Of a DNA stretch of 64,000 nucleotides, positions 9,571-17,906 are shown piece after piece. Both the position numbers and the translations under genes were made by a program. Below the pieces are notes generated by a model. That model had not been told where the DNA came from and did not search any database. It saw nothing but the letters and a program-made list of their open reading frames with translations. Location of the stretch: assembly GCA_005893305.1 (NCBI GenBank), contig VBOZ01000008.1, forward strand, positions 175,232-239,231, written 5' to 3'. The DNA comes from Candidatus Eisenbacteria bacterium. GTDB taxonomy: Bacteria; Eisenbacteria; RBG-16-71-46; SZUA-252. The stretch's first letter is position 1. The number at the start of each line of letters is the position of its first letter.

Positions 9571-9586
9571 AGCAAGTTCCATGCCA
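9571..9586 (-). promoter_or_regulatory. Sigma-54-type promoter for pilMNOPQ
   Basis: On the minus strand the sequence reads TGGCAT-N5-TTGCT. The invariant GG and GC are ten bases apart as in the -24/-12 consensus TGGCACG-N4-TTGCW, with one mismatch (T for C in the -24 box). Predicted transcription would begin near 9561, giving a leader of about 63 bases before the pilM ATG. The nearby PilR gene encodes the expected activator type. This is inference from sequence only. Confidence 0.68.
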
Positions 9587-9763
9587 CGCCCCTTCCACAC
9601 CGCAACGTAAGTCTATTTCGCGTAACGACATACGCTGCAGACTACCCGGCGTCGCAAATGGCGCTGCCGGTACCGGCTCTGCGTGCAAACCGCAAGATCT
9701 GGCCATCGTCTAGCCGCTCAAATCTCCACGTTTGTACGAGACAAGACCGCCGGGCGGGCCGCA

Positions 9764-9792
9764 TTGACCGCCTCCGGTCCCTTTGCTACGGT
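9764..9792 (+). promoter_or_regulatory. Sigma-70-like promoter for the plus-strand glycosyltransferase
   Basis: TTGACC (9764-9769), a 17-base spacer ending in TTTGC, then TACGGT (9787-9792). The -35 box matches 5 of 6 consensus bases; the -10 box is weak (3 of 6). Predicted start near 9799 leaves about 108 bases of leader before the GTG at 9907. Confidence 0.45.
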
Positions 9793-9906
9793 GCCGCCCA
9801 TGCTCGCGGCGGCTTCCGCTCCTGGCGTTGTCGCCTCGATATGGCTCGACTCACGATCCATCGGCGCTACCCCTTCCTATCTTTCGTTGTTTCGTTCGGA
9901 GCGGCA

Positions 9907-12015
9907 GTGAGGGGGCGCGGGCGGCTCTTCTTGATCCTCGCCGTCATCGCCTTCGCCCTGGTTCAGTTAGCCCGGATTCTTGGCGCGGAGCGGGTGCTGA
10001 CGGGCGGCGAGCTCTCCCTTCCGCTGGACGACAGCTTCATTTACCTGCAGTACTCGAGGGCGATCGCCCAAGGTCACCCGTTCGTCTACACTCCGGGAAA
10101 CGCGCCGACGACGGGCGCGACCAGCCTTTGGTACCCCCTGCTCCTCCTGCCGCCCCACCTCCTTCGCCTCTCCCCCGCGCTCTGCATCGCCTGGTCGATC
10201 GCGCTGGGCGTCGCCGCGTACGTGCTGAGCGCGCTCCTCCTCGCGCACCTTGGGCGGCGCCTCGGGGGCCCGGTCGGGGGGGGCATGGCGCTCATCCTCT
10301 TCCTAGCCAGCCCGTATCTCCTCTGGGGCTACATGAGCGGGATGGAGATCGGCCTCTACGCCACGGCCCTGCTCGGAACGTTGACGGTCTACCTGAGGGA
10401 GCGGCCGGGCGGGCGCTTCCCGACGCTCCGCTGGTGGCTCTTCGGGCTCGCCGGGTGCCGGCCCGAGGGGGCGATCCTCTGCCTCGTGTTCGGGGCGCTC
10501 ATGGCGTGGGATCGTTGGCGGGCGTCGTCCCGGGACACGCCGGATGGCCCGCGCTTGGTCTCCGCCTCGCTCCTTCTCCCGCTGGCGGCCGCGGCCCTGC
10601 CGTTCGTGGTCAATCTAGCGCTGACGGGCTCGATCGAATCGACGGGCTCCCAGGCCAAGTCGGTGCTCGCGGAGCCGTATGCGGAAACCCGGGCCGAGTA
10701 CCTGGCCAACACGCCGACGATCTGGCTCAACATCGCCGAGTGCTACCTGTCCCATTTCACGCTCGACGCGCGGAACCATTTCCTCCCGAGGCTCTGGTAC
10801 CCGAGCGTGCTCGGAGCGCTGCTCTTCGTCCTCTTCGGATACCTGACGCGGCGTGGACGATGGGATCGAGGCTTGGCGCTGCTCACCCTGATCGCGGTCG
10901 GGATCGTCGTGAGCTCGATCCCGGTCTACTGGCAGATGCACTTCTATCGCTACCAGCAGGGGCTGTTTCCGGTCGTGCTCCTGCTGATCGGATCCGGATG
11001 GGGCCGGCTCGCCGGGTGGGCCTGGGAACGGACTCCTCGATGGGCGGGCGCGGCGTTGGCGGCCGCGGCAACCGTCGCCCCGCTCGCGCTCTGGATGACG
11101 ATCCTCGTCCCGGCGAACGCCGAGATGGTCCGCGTGTACGCGCGCTGCTGCGAGAACATCTTCCACCAGCAAGTCCGCGTCGGCCGGTGGATCGATGCGA
11201 ACCTGCCGCAGGACGCGCTCGTGGGTCTGAATGACGCGGGCGCGATCGCCTACTACGGAAACCGGACCACCCTGGACTTCGTGGGGCTCACCTCGGCCGG
11301 CCTCGCTCGCGTCTATCGGTCCGGGCTCGGATGCCTCTTCGAGCAGATGCGCCGGGTGCCGCCGGATCGCCAGCCGACGTACTGCGCGATCTACCCCGAG
11401 TGGTTTCCTTACTGGCGGGAGAGCGGGATCCTCGGCCCCGAGCGGTTCCGGGCGCATCTGGAGGCCAACTTGATCTGTGGCGGAAGCGACATGGTGATCT
11501 ACCCCTCGTCCTGGCAGGCCGTGGCGCCGTCGGGGACGCCGGCCTTGCTTCACCCGGAGTTCGAGTCGATGCGCCTGACCGACTCGTTCGATCCGGCTTG
11601 GCTCGAGGACGAGCGCCGGCACGAGTGGAGGACCGAGCCGGAGGCGAAGGACGTGCTGCGGCGCTACGGCTACGCCGGTCGCCCCGGTCCGGCGATCACC
11701 GACGCCGGTCGGATCGTCCGGCGAAGCGGGAGATTCCGCGCAACGGTGACGCCCGGGAGGGATCTCGTGATCGTGATGCGGACCGACGCGTGGTATCCGA
11801 ATCGCCTACGGGTCCTCGTCGACGGGAAGGATGCCGGGCTCTGGACCTACGCGTTTTCCGAAACGGCCTGGGTCGAGCCGCGATTCAGAGTTCCCGGAGG
11901 GCTTTTGACCCGGTCGCGGCCGGAGCTCACGATGGTTCGGGACGAGGCGGGGACCGATCCGGACGGCGCCGCGGGCCGGAACTTCAGCCCCTTCCGCATC
12001 TGGCTCTATCAGTAG
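9907..12015 (+). CDS. GT-C-fold polytopic membrane glycosyltransferase-like protein
   Basis: A 702-residue protein on the opposite strand to all its neighbours. The first ~420 residues hold roughly nine to eleven transmembrane helices. The first periplasmic loop has LDDSFIYLQYSRAIA, the acidic pair typical of GT-C glycosyltransferases that use lipid-linked sugars, followed by TTGATSLWYPLLL. The C-terminal ~280 residues are a soluble domain. I chose GTG 9907 because GGAG lies five bases upstream and the protein then starts with a membrane helix; the ATG at 9841 has no such site. Being inserted in a pilus locus, it could glycosylate pilin or a surface polymer, but no acceptor can be read from sequence. 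Confidence 0.8.
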   Translation: MRGRGRLFLILAVIAFALVQLARILGAERVLTGGELSLPLDDSFIYLQYSRAIAQGHPFVYTPGNAPTTGATSLWYPLLLLPPHLLRLSPALCIAWSIALGVAAYVLSALLLAHLGRRLGGPVGGGMALILFLASPYLLWGYMSGMEIGLYATALLGTLTVYLRERPGGRFPTLRWWLFGLAGCRPEGAILCLVFGALMAWDRWRASSRDTPDGPRLVSASLLLPLAAAALPFVVNLALTGSIESTGSQAKSVLAEPYAETRAEYLANTPTIWLNIAECYLSHFTLDARNHFLPRLWYPSVLGALLFVLFGYLTRRGRWDRGLALLTLIAVGIVVSSIPVYWQMHFYRYQQGLFPVVLLLIGSGWGRLAGWAWERTPRWAGAALAAAATVAPLALWMTILVPANAEMVRVYARCCENIFHQQVRVGRWIDANLPQDALVGLNDAGAIAYYGNRTTLDFVGLTSAGLARVYRSGLGCLFEQMRRVPPDRQPTYCAIYPEWFPYWRESGILGPERFRAHLEANLICGGSDMVIYPSSWQAVAPSGTPALLHPEFESMRLTDSFDPAWLEDERRHEWRTEPEAKDVLRRYGYAGRPGPAITDAGRIVRRSGRFRATVTPGRDLVIVMRTDAWYPNRLRVLVDGKDAGLWTYAFSETAWVEPRFRVPGGLLTRSRPELTMVRDEAGTDPDGAAGRNFSPFRIWLYQ

Positions 12016-12028
12016 GTCGCGGTCCCGA

Positions 12029-13297
12029 CTACTGGTCGATCCAGGAGGAGACCTCGTAGCCGGTCAGCGCCGCGAGCCGGCGGATCATCGCGCTCGAGTA
12101 GAGAATCCTGGTCCCCTCGGTCACCTCCGAACGACCGGTCAGCGTCCCCTGGATCAGCAGGGAGCCGAGGATCGTCGGCGCCGCGCCGCCGCCGTGGATC
12201 GTGGCGTCGCCGAGACAGATGATCATGCCGCTCCACCGTGCCTGCCCGCCCCAATCGAGATTCCCCCGCACGAGGAGAACCCCGGCTCCGGAGAGGCTGT
12301 CCGAGACGGAGAGGTCCCCTTCCACGTTCACGATCTTGAGGTTCTCGATCGAGCCCCACGATCCCGGTGGGGGGTCGCGCTGGTCTCCCGCCAGCGTCAC
12401 GTCGGCGATCCGGCTCCACCCTTCGTCCATCGCCTGAAGATCCAGATTCGTACTGGAGGAGGCGACGCTCGGGACGGCGCCGCTGCCCTTCACGCGCTGG
12501 GCTCTCGGACCGATCAGTTGAGCGGAGATCGCGTTCGGGTCGTTGGGCGAAGCGATCCCGGGGAGCGATGCCGCGTCCGCGACCGGCTCCCAGGGCGATT
12601 CGATCCCATGATCGCGCCCGTCGATCTGGAACCCGGCGCCGCGGAACGCCATGGTCCCCTCCGAATAGACCGCGGCCGGGACTGGCGGGAGCGGCCACTT
12701 GACGGCCTCCACCGTGACGATTCGTGTGTCGTGGCCGCTCGAGCCGGCGGCGGTCACGATGATCTTGGGCACGCCGCGGACCAGGTTCTCGCGAGGCGGC
12801 GTCGACGGATCGTCGTCGTCATCGCCGAACAGGACGACCTCGTTCGCGGCGTTCAGCTTGTATCGAACCTTCACCCACGGATAGTCGAGGCGATTCAATC
12901 CGGCCAGGCTGATCTGCCGGGATCCGGTCTCCGGGTAGTGCTCGCCGGCTTCGTCGACGGCGCCGTCCCCGTCGTTGTCGAGCCCATCGGTCGCCGGAAC
13001 GTCGTGCTGCGGGTCGAGGCTCGAGGTCCCGGGCTGATTCACGACGTAGCGGCCCCATCCCGGCGAGTAGCTGCCAGGGGGCTGGCCGATGTACTGCTCG
13101 CGGCCCGGGACCGACATCCGGGCCAGGACCTCGCTGAGGCCGGCCTGGGCGTTCTCGAACGCCTGGGTGCCGGACGCCGGATCGTCGACGCGCTGCTTGT
13201 CGCTCCGGGTGAGGGCCACGTACGAAATCCCGAGGGAGGTGAGGAGAAAGAGCACCAGGATGACCATCACCACGATGTTCCCCGTTCGTGCGCTCAC
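12029..13297 (-). CDS. PilX/GspK-like minor pilin-like protein with acidic Ca-type loop
   Basis: A 422-residue protein with a prepilin-like N-terminus: basic MSARTG followed by a hydrophobic helix (about 7-30). The likely cleavage Gly is followed by NIVVM, so Glu at +5 is missing, as in GspK/PilX-type tip subunits. Residues 107-119 are DNDGDGAVDEAGE, an EF-hand-like acidic loop, and a DDDDD run lies further on. The C-terminal ~150 residues have beta-helix-like periodic hydrophobicity. The GTG start overlaps the previous stop (GTGA). It is the last gene of the pilD/minor pilin operon and converges with the glycosyltransferase 13 bases away. Confidence 0.72.
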   Translation of the reverse strand: MSARTGNIVVMVILVLFLLTSLGISYVALTRSDKQRVDDPASGTQAFENAQAGLSEVLARMSVPGREQYIGQPPGSYSPGWGRYVVNQPGTSSLDPQHDVPATDGLDNDGDGAVDEAGEHYPETGSRQISLAGLNRLDYPWVKVRYKLNAANEVVLFGDDDDDPSTPPRENLVRGVPKIIVTAAGSSGHDTRIVTVEAVKWPLPPVPAAVYSEGTMAFRGAGFQIDGRDHGIESPWEPVADAASLPGIASPNDPNAISAQLIGPRAQRVKGSGAVPSVASSSTNLDLQAMDEGWSRIADVTLAGDQRDPPPGSWGSIENLKIVNVEGDLSVSDSLSGAGVLLVRGNLDWGGQARWSGMIICLGDATIHGGGAAPTILGSLLIQGTLTGRSEVTEGTRILYSSAMIRRLAALTGYEVSSWIDQ

Positions 13298-14079
13298 TGG
13301 ACGTCCATCCCGGTCCACGGGGCGCTGCGCGGCACGACCGAGGCGGCGACCGTCGCGCGATCGTAATGGCCGCTCTCTAGATTTTTCTGCTTCGTCTCCG
13401 TCACCATGCTCACGATGACGGTCTTCACGCGTGGGGTGACGCCTATGCCGGGTGGAACCCCGAGGTCGCCGCTCGACACCGTCTTGCCGAAGAAGACGCC
13501 GACCGGGTCGCTCTCCGCTCCCGGCCGGAGCTCGAGCGCGGCTCCCGCCGAGTCCCGATAGGAGAAGAGGGGAACGTCCCTCGTGCCCGCCGAGTCGCGG
13601 GACCGCTGGGTGAGGCCGAACGCGACGATCTCGCCGTGCCCCGAGACCGGGGTCGCCGTGGGGTCTCCATCGGCGCCGACCTCGCGTCGCAGGACGAAGT
13701 CGAAGGGGTTCGCGCTCGTCGTCGTGATGGGGTCGGAGGTGCTCGGATCGAGGAAGTACGTCACGACCTCTCCGGGGTCGATCCGGTGGTTGCCGTTCCG
13801 GTCCAGCGTGAACGTGACCCGGTACTGAGACCCGACCAGGATCGACGGCTGAACGGCCGGATCGACCCCGTAGCCGGCGGAGCGCAGCTCCTGGACGATC
13901 AGGTCGACGCCGGTCCGGGCGTTCTGACTGGCCTCGGCCAGCTCCATTCCCAGCTCCACCGACCTCTCGCCGCGGACGTAGATCTCATAGAGAGAGCCCA
14001 CGAAGAGACCGGAAAGCAGCACCGCGATCGTGGCCACGACCAGGGTGGAACCCGTGCCTTCCCGCGGGGTCTCCGTCAT
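13294..14079 (-). CDS. PilW-like minor pilin-like protein
   Basis: A 261-residue protein. The N-terminus MTETPREGTG precedes a hydrophobic helix (STLVVATIAVLLSGLF) in prepilin position, then an alpha spine with SQNARTGVDLIVQELRSAGYG, the stretch most like PilW. Glu at +5 is absent. Residues 93-104 read DRNGNHRIDPGE, a perfect EF-hand loop pattern (D1, N3, N5, I8, D9, E12). The ATG overlaps the upstream fimT-like stop (ATGA). Role: probably a minor pilin at the pilus tip that primes assembly. Confidence 0.78.
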   Translation of the reverse strand: MTETPREGTGSTLVVATIAVLLSGLFVGSLYEIYVRGERSVELGMELAEASQNARTGVDLIVQELRSAGYGVDPAVQPSILVGSQYRVTFTLDRNGNHRIDPGEVVTYFLDPSTSDPITTTSANPFDFVLRREVGADGDPTATPVSGHGEIVAFGLTQRSRDSAGTRDVPLFSYRDSAGAALELRPGAESDPVGVFFGKTVSSGDLGVPPGIGVTPRVKTVIVSMVTETKQKNLESGHYDRATVAASVVPRSAPWTGMDVQ

Positions 14080-14585
14080 TGCACCGTTACCATTCCTGTC
14101 AGGCGAACCACCGACAGGGATCGCGTGTACCCGTCCGAGTTCGAGAAGATCAAGCTCCCGGACGCGCTCGCGCTTCCGTCGGGGAGAAACCGGAGGGTAT
14201 CGGTCGGAAATGGGTTCGTGCCCGCCCGATCGACACGGAGCGACGCCGGGAGGGTGACCGCGCCATCGGTCGGTTCGCCCTCGTCGAGCTTCCCGTTGCC
14301 GCTCTGATCCTCCCAGGAGCCCCAGCGGTTCTCGGCGGCGCTCCACCAGACGACGGTTACGCGATTGTCGGTGATGGCCTTCTGGCGCACGACGCGGAAC
14401 ATCGCGGCGACCCGCTGCACCTGCTTGTTCAGCTCAATGCTTCTCATGAACCGGTTGAATCCGGGAACCGCGCTGGCGGTGACGATCCCGAATATCAGGA
14501 GCACGACGACGAGGTCCGAGAGGCCGAACCGGCCCTCCCGCCTGCGTCTTTGCCTTCGACCCCGGGCCGTCCGTTTCTTGGTCAT
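14076..14585 (-). CDS. FimT/GspH-like minor pilin-like protein
   Basis: A 169-residue protein. A highly basic leader (RRQRRRREGRFG) precedes LSDLVVVLLIFGIVTA, a prepilin-like helix, and the spine RVAAMFRVVRQKAITDNRVTVVW matches the GspH/FimT pattern. The cleavage motif is degenerate: the acidic residue that normally sits at +5 is Asp and the glycine spacing is off. Residues 93-104 read DQSGNGKLDEGE, an EF-hand-like loop. I chose the second ATG (14585) because GGAGAAAG precedes it; the ATG at 14597 is possible. It lies 48 bases after pilD. Confidence 0.75.
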   Translation of the reverse strand: MTKKRTARGRRQRRRREGRFGLSDLVVVLLIFGIVTASAVPGFNRFMRSIELNKQVQRVAAMFRVVRQKAITDNRVTVVWWSAAENRWGSWEDQSGNGKLDEGEPTDGAVTLPASLRVDRAGTNPFPTDTLRFLPDGSASASGSLIFSNSDGYTRSLSVVRLTGMVTVQ

Positions 14586-14633
14586 ACTTTCTCCCATGGA
14601 TTCCGGAGGCCGTGGCCGCGCGGACCGCGCGCC

Positions 14634-15410
14634 TCAGGGAATGAGTGATCGATACCAGCCAAAGAGTCTGTCGCCGTAGAGGAAGAGGACGATCGCCGCG
14701 GGCGCGAGGAAGGTTCCGAACGGGATGGCCGTTCGCCGCGAGCCCTTTCCCATCGCGATCAGAAGCGCGCCGAACACCGACCCGGCGAGCGAAGCCAGAA
14801 AGATGGCGCCGAACACGCCGGCGGCGCCGAGGAACGCTCCCATCATCGCCGCGAGCTTCACGTCGCCGCCCCCCATTCCGGGAACGCCGGTCGTGCGCTC
14901 GTACGCGTACCCCACGAGCCAGAGGCTGACGCCGCCGGCCGCCGCGCCGAGGAGCGCCGCACCGATTCCGGGAGGCGCGAAGAGGCTTGCGGCGAGGCCC
15001 AAACCGACTCCCGGAATCGTCACGACGTCCGGGATCGTTCGGGTATCGAGGTCGATCCACGCCACCGCGAGGAGCGCCAGCAGAAACGCCGCGTGCGGCA
15101 CCCAGAGCACGGGGTGCGCGACGTGGCGCACGAGAAGCCAGAGGAGAACTCCCGCCGTCAGCTCCACGATCGGGTAACGCCATGGGATCGATTTCTTGCA
15201 GTCCCTGCAGCGGCCGCGGAGGATCGCGAACGAGAGCAACGGCACGTTGTCCCACGGCCGGATCCGCTTCTTGCAGCGCGGACAGCGCGAGGGCGGCAGA
15301 ACGATCGACTCCCCGCGCGGGAGGCGCGCGATGACGACGTTGAGAAAGCTCCCGAGGACGAGGCCCACGATGAAGGCGACTCCCTGAATGAACGCTCCGG
15401 ATCCGATCAC
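14634..15410 (-). CDS. pilD: Prepilin peptidase / N-methyltransferase PilD
   Basis: A 258-residue polytopic enzyme that cleaves and methylates prepilins at the cytoplasmic face. It has GSFLNVVIARLPRGESI near the start, two CxxC pairs (CPRC and CRDC) forming the zinc site of the methylase domain, then the two catalytic aspartates in AWIDLDTRTIPD and GMGGGDVKLAAMMGAFLG. About eight membrane helices. The GTG start overlaps the TPR gene stop (GTGA). Substrates are presumably the two major pilins and three minor pilins nearby. Confidence 0.96.
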   Translation of the reverse strand: MIGSGAFIQGVAFIVGLVLGSFLNVVIARLPRGESIVLPPSRCPRCKKRIRPWDNVPLLSFAILRGRCRDCKKSIPWRYPIVELTAGVLLWLLVRHVAHPVLWVPHAAFLLALLAVAWIDLDTRTIPDVVTIPGVGLGLAASLFAPPGIGAALLGAAAGGVSLWLVGYAYERTTGVPGMGGGDVKLAAMMGAFLGAAGVFGAIFLASLAGSVFGALLIAMGKGSRRTAIPFGTFLAPAAIVLFLYGDRLFGWYRSLIP

Positions 15411-16081
15411 GGCTGCACCCCCTCGCCGAGGCCGCGGAGCTCGCGCCGCGCGATCTCCTGCATGTACTTGTTCCCTGTCGCGAGCACGCGCTTCCAGAGC
15501 AGCGTCGCCATCCCTCGGTTCCCCGCCTTCTCGCTCGCGAAGGCCGCGAAGCGCTCGACGTACTCGGGGTGGCCCGGCATCCGGCTCGCCCACGTGAAAT
15601 AGCGGCTCGCGGCGGCGAAGTCGTGTCGACAGACGTACTGGAGGAAGCCGGCCTCGAACGCCAGGTTCCAGTTGTCCGGGTTCGCCATCCTGCCCCGCTC
15701 CAAGAGCTGGAGCCCGCGATCCGGCTTCTTCATCTCCTGGGCCAGCACGAACCCGCCGAAGATGTACGGCTGGATGAACGCCGGATCCAAATCCGCGACG
15801 ATGTCCATCACGTGCCCGATCATGTCGAACTTCATGTCCGTCTGGCGATGCTCCCCGTAGTACTGGATTCCCCGGAGCCAGGCGATGTCGGCGGCCGCCG
15901 TCTCATAGCCGAGCGCTGCCTGCCGGACCATGAGCCCCGACGGGTAGTAGAGGAGCTCGTCGGTGCCGCCCCACTGAAAGCGCCCCCTTCCCGCCTCATC
16001 GAGAAGATCCGCGCCCGCGACCAGCGCTCCCGCGGCGAGAAACGGCATGAGCGGCGCGGCCCATCTCCAGAGCCGCCTCAC
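15407..16081 (-). CDS. TPR-like membrane-anchored protein, positional counterpart of M. xanthus PilG
   Basis: A 224-residue protein with an N-terminal signal anchor (about 7-27) and an extracytoplasmic helical-repeat region with TPR character (DLDPAFIQPYIFGGFVLAQ, MANPDNWNLAFEAGFLQYV). Start and end overlap its neighbours by four bases (GTGA both sides). Its place between an ABC transporter and pilD matches the accessory gene in the Myxococcus pilG-pilH-pilI set, although there pilG comes first. No direct homology to PilG can be proven by eye; a role in export or pilus assembly is inferred from context. Confidence 0.6.
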   Translation of the reverse strand: MRRLWRWAAPLMPFLAAGALVAGADLLDEAGRGRFQWGGTDELLYYPSGLMVRQAALGYETAAADIAWLRGIQYYGEHRQTDMKFDMIGHVMDIVADLDPAFIQPYIFGGFVLAQEMKKPDRGLQLLERGRMANPDNWNLAFEAGFLQYVCRHDFAAASRYFTWASRMPGHPEYVERFAAFASEKAGNRGMATLLWKRVLATGNKYMQEIARRELRGLGEGVQP

Positions 16082-16848
16082 CGGAAGTCCCTTCGCTCGA
16101 AGATGGCGCCGGCGATCGTGAGGACGGCCCCCATGTAGAGGAGCGCGTAGCTCACGCCGAACGCGATCCGCTCCGGGGGCACGGCGACGCCGTGCGTCAC
16201 CATGCCGCGGACATTGAAGGTGGAGAGGTGCGGGAGCGCCCAGTAGAACGCCCCGGTCAGGCCGGCCACGAACGACGACTCACCCTGACCGCCGAAGTAG
16301 AGAATCTGCTCGGCGAAGCTGCCGGTCACGATGACGCCGAGCGTGAAGAACGCCGTCAATCCCGGCGTCGTGAACGACGAGAAGAGGATGACGAACGCGG
16401 TCACGATGCCGAGCTCCATCAGGGTCAGCAGGAGGGAGCCGAGGAGAATCCACGGCGTCTCGTGGTGGACCACCGTCAACAGGGCGAGGACCATCAGGGT
16501 CATCCCCGAGAGGAGGAACCCGGTTGTCGTCCAGAGGCCGAGGAACTTGCCCATCAGAAATTCGGCGCGGCAGATCGGCTTGGCCATCACGGCGTAGATC
16601 GTGCGGCGGTCGAGCTCCTTGTGGAGCAGGCTCGAGCCGAGAAAGACCGCTAGGAGGGTCGCAAGCAACGAGGAGCCCGCGAGACCGAAGTCGGTCACGA
16701 CCTTCTTCCCCTCGCCCAGCGCGAGTGGCGAGAGGACCTGGGAGGCGAAGACCAGCGCCGCGCCGAAGATCGCGAGCACGAGCACGATCCGCTCCCGGAG
16801 CACCTCGCGAATGGTGTTCCGCGCGACGGCGAGAACCCGGCTCATCAT
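16078..16848 (-). CDS. ABC-2-type transporter permease (PilI-like)
   Basis: A 256-residue permease. A cytoplasmic amphipathic start (SRVLAVARNTIREVLRERI) precedes about six membrane segments; the motif LHKELDRRTIYAVMAKPICRAEFLMGK is characteristic of ABC-2 permeases fused or paired to export ATPases. The ATG overlaps the ATPase stop (ATGA), so the two subunits are made together. In M. xanthus an ABC transporter in the same position (PilH/PilI) is needed for pilus biogenesis; this is the likely equivalent, though substrate is unknown. Confidence 0.85.
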   Translation of the reverse strand: MMSRVLAVARNTIREVLRERIVLVLAIFGAALVFASQVLSPLALGEGKKVVTDFGLAGSSLLATLLAVFLGSSLLHKELDRRTIYAVMAKPICRAEFLMGKFLGLWTTTGFLLSGMTLMVLALLTVVHHETPWILLGSLLLTLMELGIVTAFVILFSSFTTPGLTAFFTLGVIVTGSFAEQILYFGGQGESSFVAGLTGAFYWALPHLSTFNVRGMVTHGVAVPPERIAFGVSYALLYMGAVLTIAGAIFERRDFR

Positions 16849-17858
16849 TCGTTCCCTTTCCCGCGGCTCAGCGCGCGGACGAAGTGCTCCTCGAGCGTCT
16901 CCCTCCGCGGCTCGACCGAATGGATGAATACCTCGCTCTGCGTCAGGAGTCCCAAGGCCCGCTGCAGAGCGGGGCCTTCCACGACGTGGATCAGCCAGCG
17001 CGTCCCGAGCGGCTCCACGCGATGCCCGGCCGCGCTGAGCTCGGCGGCCGCGCGCTCCGGCAGCGACTCCACGGCGATCTCCCATTCGCGGACGCCGGTC
17101 GCGAGAAGGCCCGGCACCGTGCCGACCTCGAGCAGCTTGCCGCCGCTCATGATGCCGACCCGGTCGCAGATCGACTCCGTCTCGGCGAGCACGTGGCTCG
17201 ACATGAGAATCGTCGTGCCCCGCGTGCGCTCCTCGCGCAGGATCTGCTTCACCTCCGCGCGCCCGATCGGGTCGAGGCCCGACATCGGCTCGTCCAGGAC
17301 CAGAAACGTGGGCTCGTTCAGGAGCGCCTGCGCGAGCCCGAGCCGCTGGGTCATTCCCTTCGAATATTTCCGGAGCGGCTTCCGGGCGTGCGCCGCGAGC
17401 CCGAGACGCTCGAGCAGCGTCGCGCCCGTCCGCCGCCCGGCTCGCGCGTCCAGGCCGAAGAGGGCGCACGTGAGCTCGAGATACTCGGTGGCGGTCAGGT
17501 GGTCGTAGAAACACGGGTTCTCCGGGAGATAGCCGAGCCGCCGGCGCGCCTCAGGGTCGCGCGGGTCGCGGCCGTCGAGGCGGATCATGCCCCGCGTCGG
17601 CTTGGCCAGCCCCAGGATCAACTTGATCGTGGTCGTCTTCCCGGCGCCGTTGGGGCCGAGGAGCCCGAAGATCTCGCCGCGCCCCAGCGTGAACGAGAGG
17701 CCGTTCACGGCAGTGAACGGCTTCAAGGTCATCGGATCCCGATAGACCTTTGCGAGTCCTTCCACTTCCAAGAGGGCGAGCGGCTCCACTTCCCGGATCG
17801 ACCCCGTCGGTGCCGGCGCGACGCGGCCCGCTTGATTGACGTTCTCCCGCTGCGTCAT
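16845..17858 (-). CDS. ABC transporter ATPase (PilH-like)
   Basis: A 337-residue ATPase of the ABC-2 export family. Walker A is LLGPNGAGKTTTIKLILGL, the Q-loop region is GYLPENPCFYDHLT, the signature is YSKGMTQRLGLAQALL, Walker B is FLVLDEPMSGLDP, and the H-loop is MSSHVL. A C-terminal ~90-residue domain follows. I chose ATG 17858 because the preceding GTG (17891) would only add a nonconserved leader; neither has a strong ribosome-binding site. It follows the pilin terminator and a structured region, and heads the operon ATPase-permease-TPR-pilD-fimT-pilW-pilX. Confidence 0.88.
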   Translation of the reverse strand: MTQRENVNQAGRVAPAPTGSIREVEPLALLEVEGLAKVYRDPMTLKPFTAVNGLSFTLGRGEIFGLLGPNGAGKTTTIKLILGLAKPTRGMIRLDGRDPRDPEARRRLGYLPENPCFYDHLTATEYLELTCALFGLDARAGRRTGATLLERLGLAAHARKPLRKYSKGMTQRLGLAQALLNEPTFLVLDEPMSGLDPIGRAEVKQILREERTRGTTILMSSHVLAETESICDRVGIMSGGKLLEVGTVPGLLATGVREWEIAVESLPERAAAELSAAGHRVEPLGTRWLIHVVEGPALQRALGLLTQSEVFIHSVEPRRETLEEHFVRALSRGKGNE

Positions 17859-17906
17859 CCCGATTCCGTTCCCCCGATTCCGCCTGATCACCGACGATTC
17901 CCGTTC

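Larger units (their letters stand above)
9499..9906. other. Non-coding divergent region between pilM and the glycosyltransferase gene
   Basis: A 408-base gap between divergently transcribed genes. It holds a sigma-54-like element directed at pilM (9571-9586) and a sigma-70-like element directed at the glycosyltransferase (9764-9792). Base composition is visibly less GC-rich around 9600-9740. I see no RNA gene, no convincing small ORF with a ribosome-binding site, and no repeat. Confidence 0.6.

Noticed and set aside
8107..9906. Upstream extension of the glycosyltransferase frame through pilM and pilN
   Set aside because: The extension is antisense to pilN and pilM and has no membrane-protein character; the real protein starts at or near 9907.
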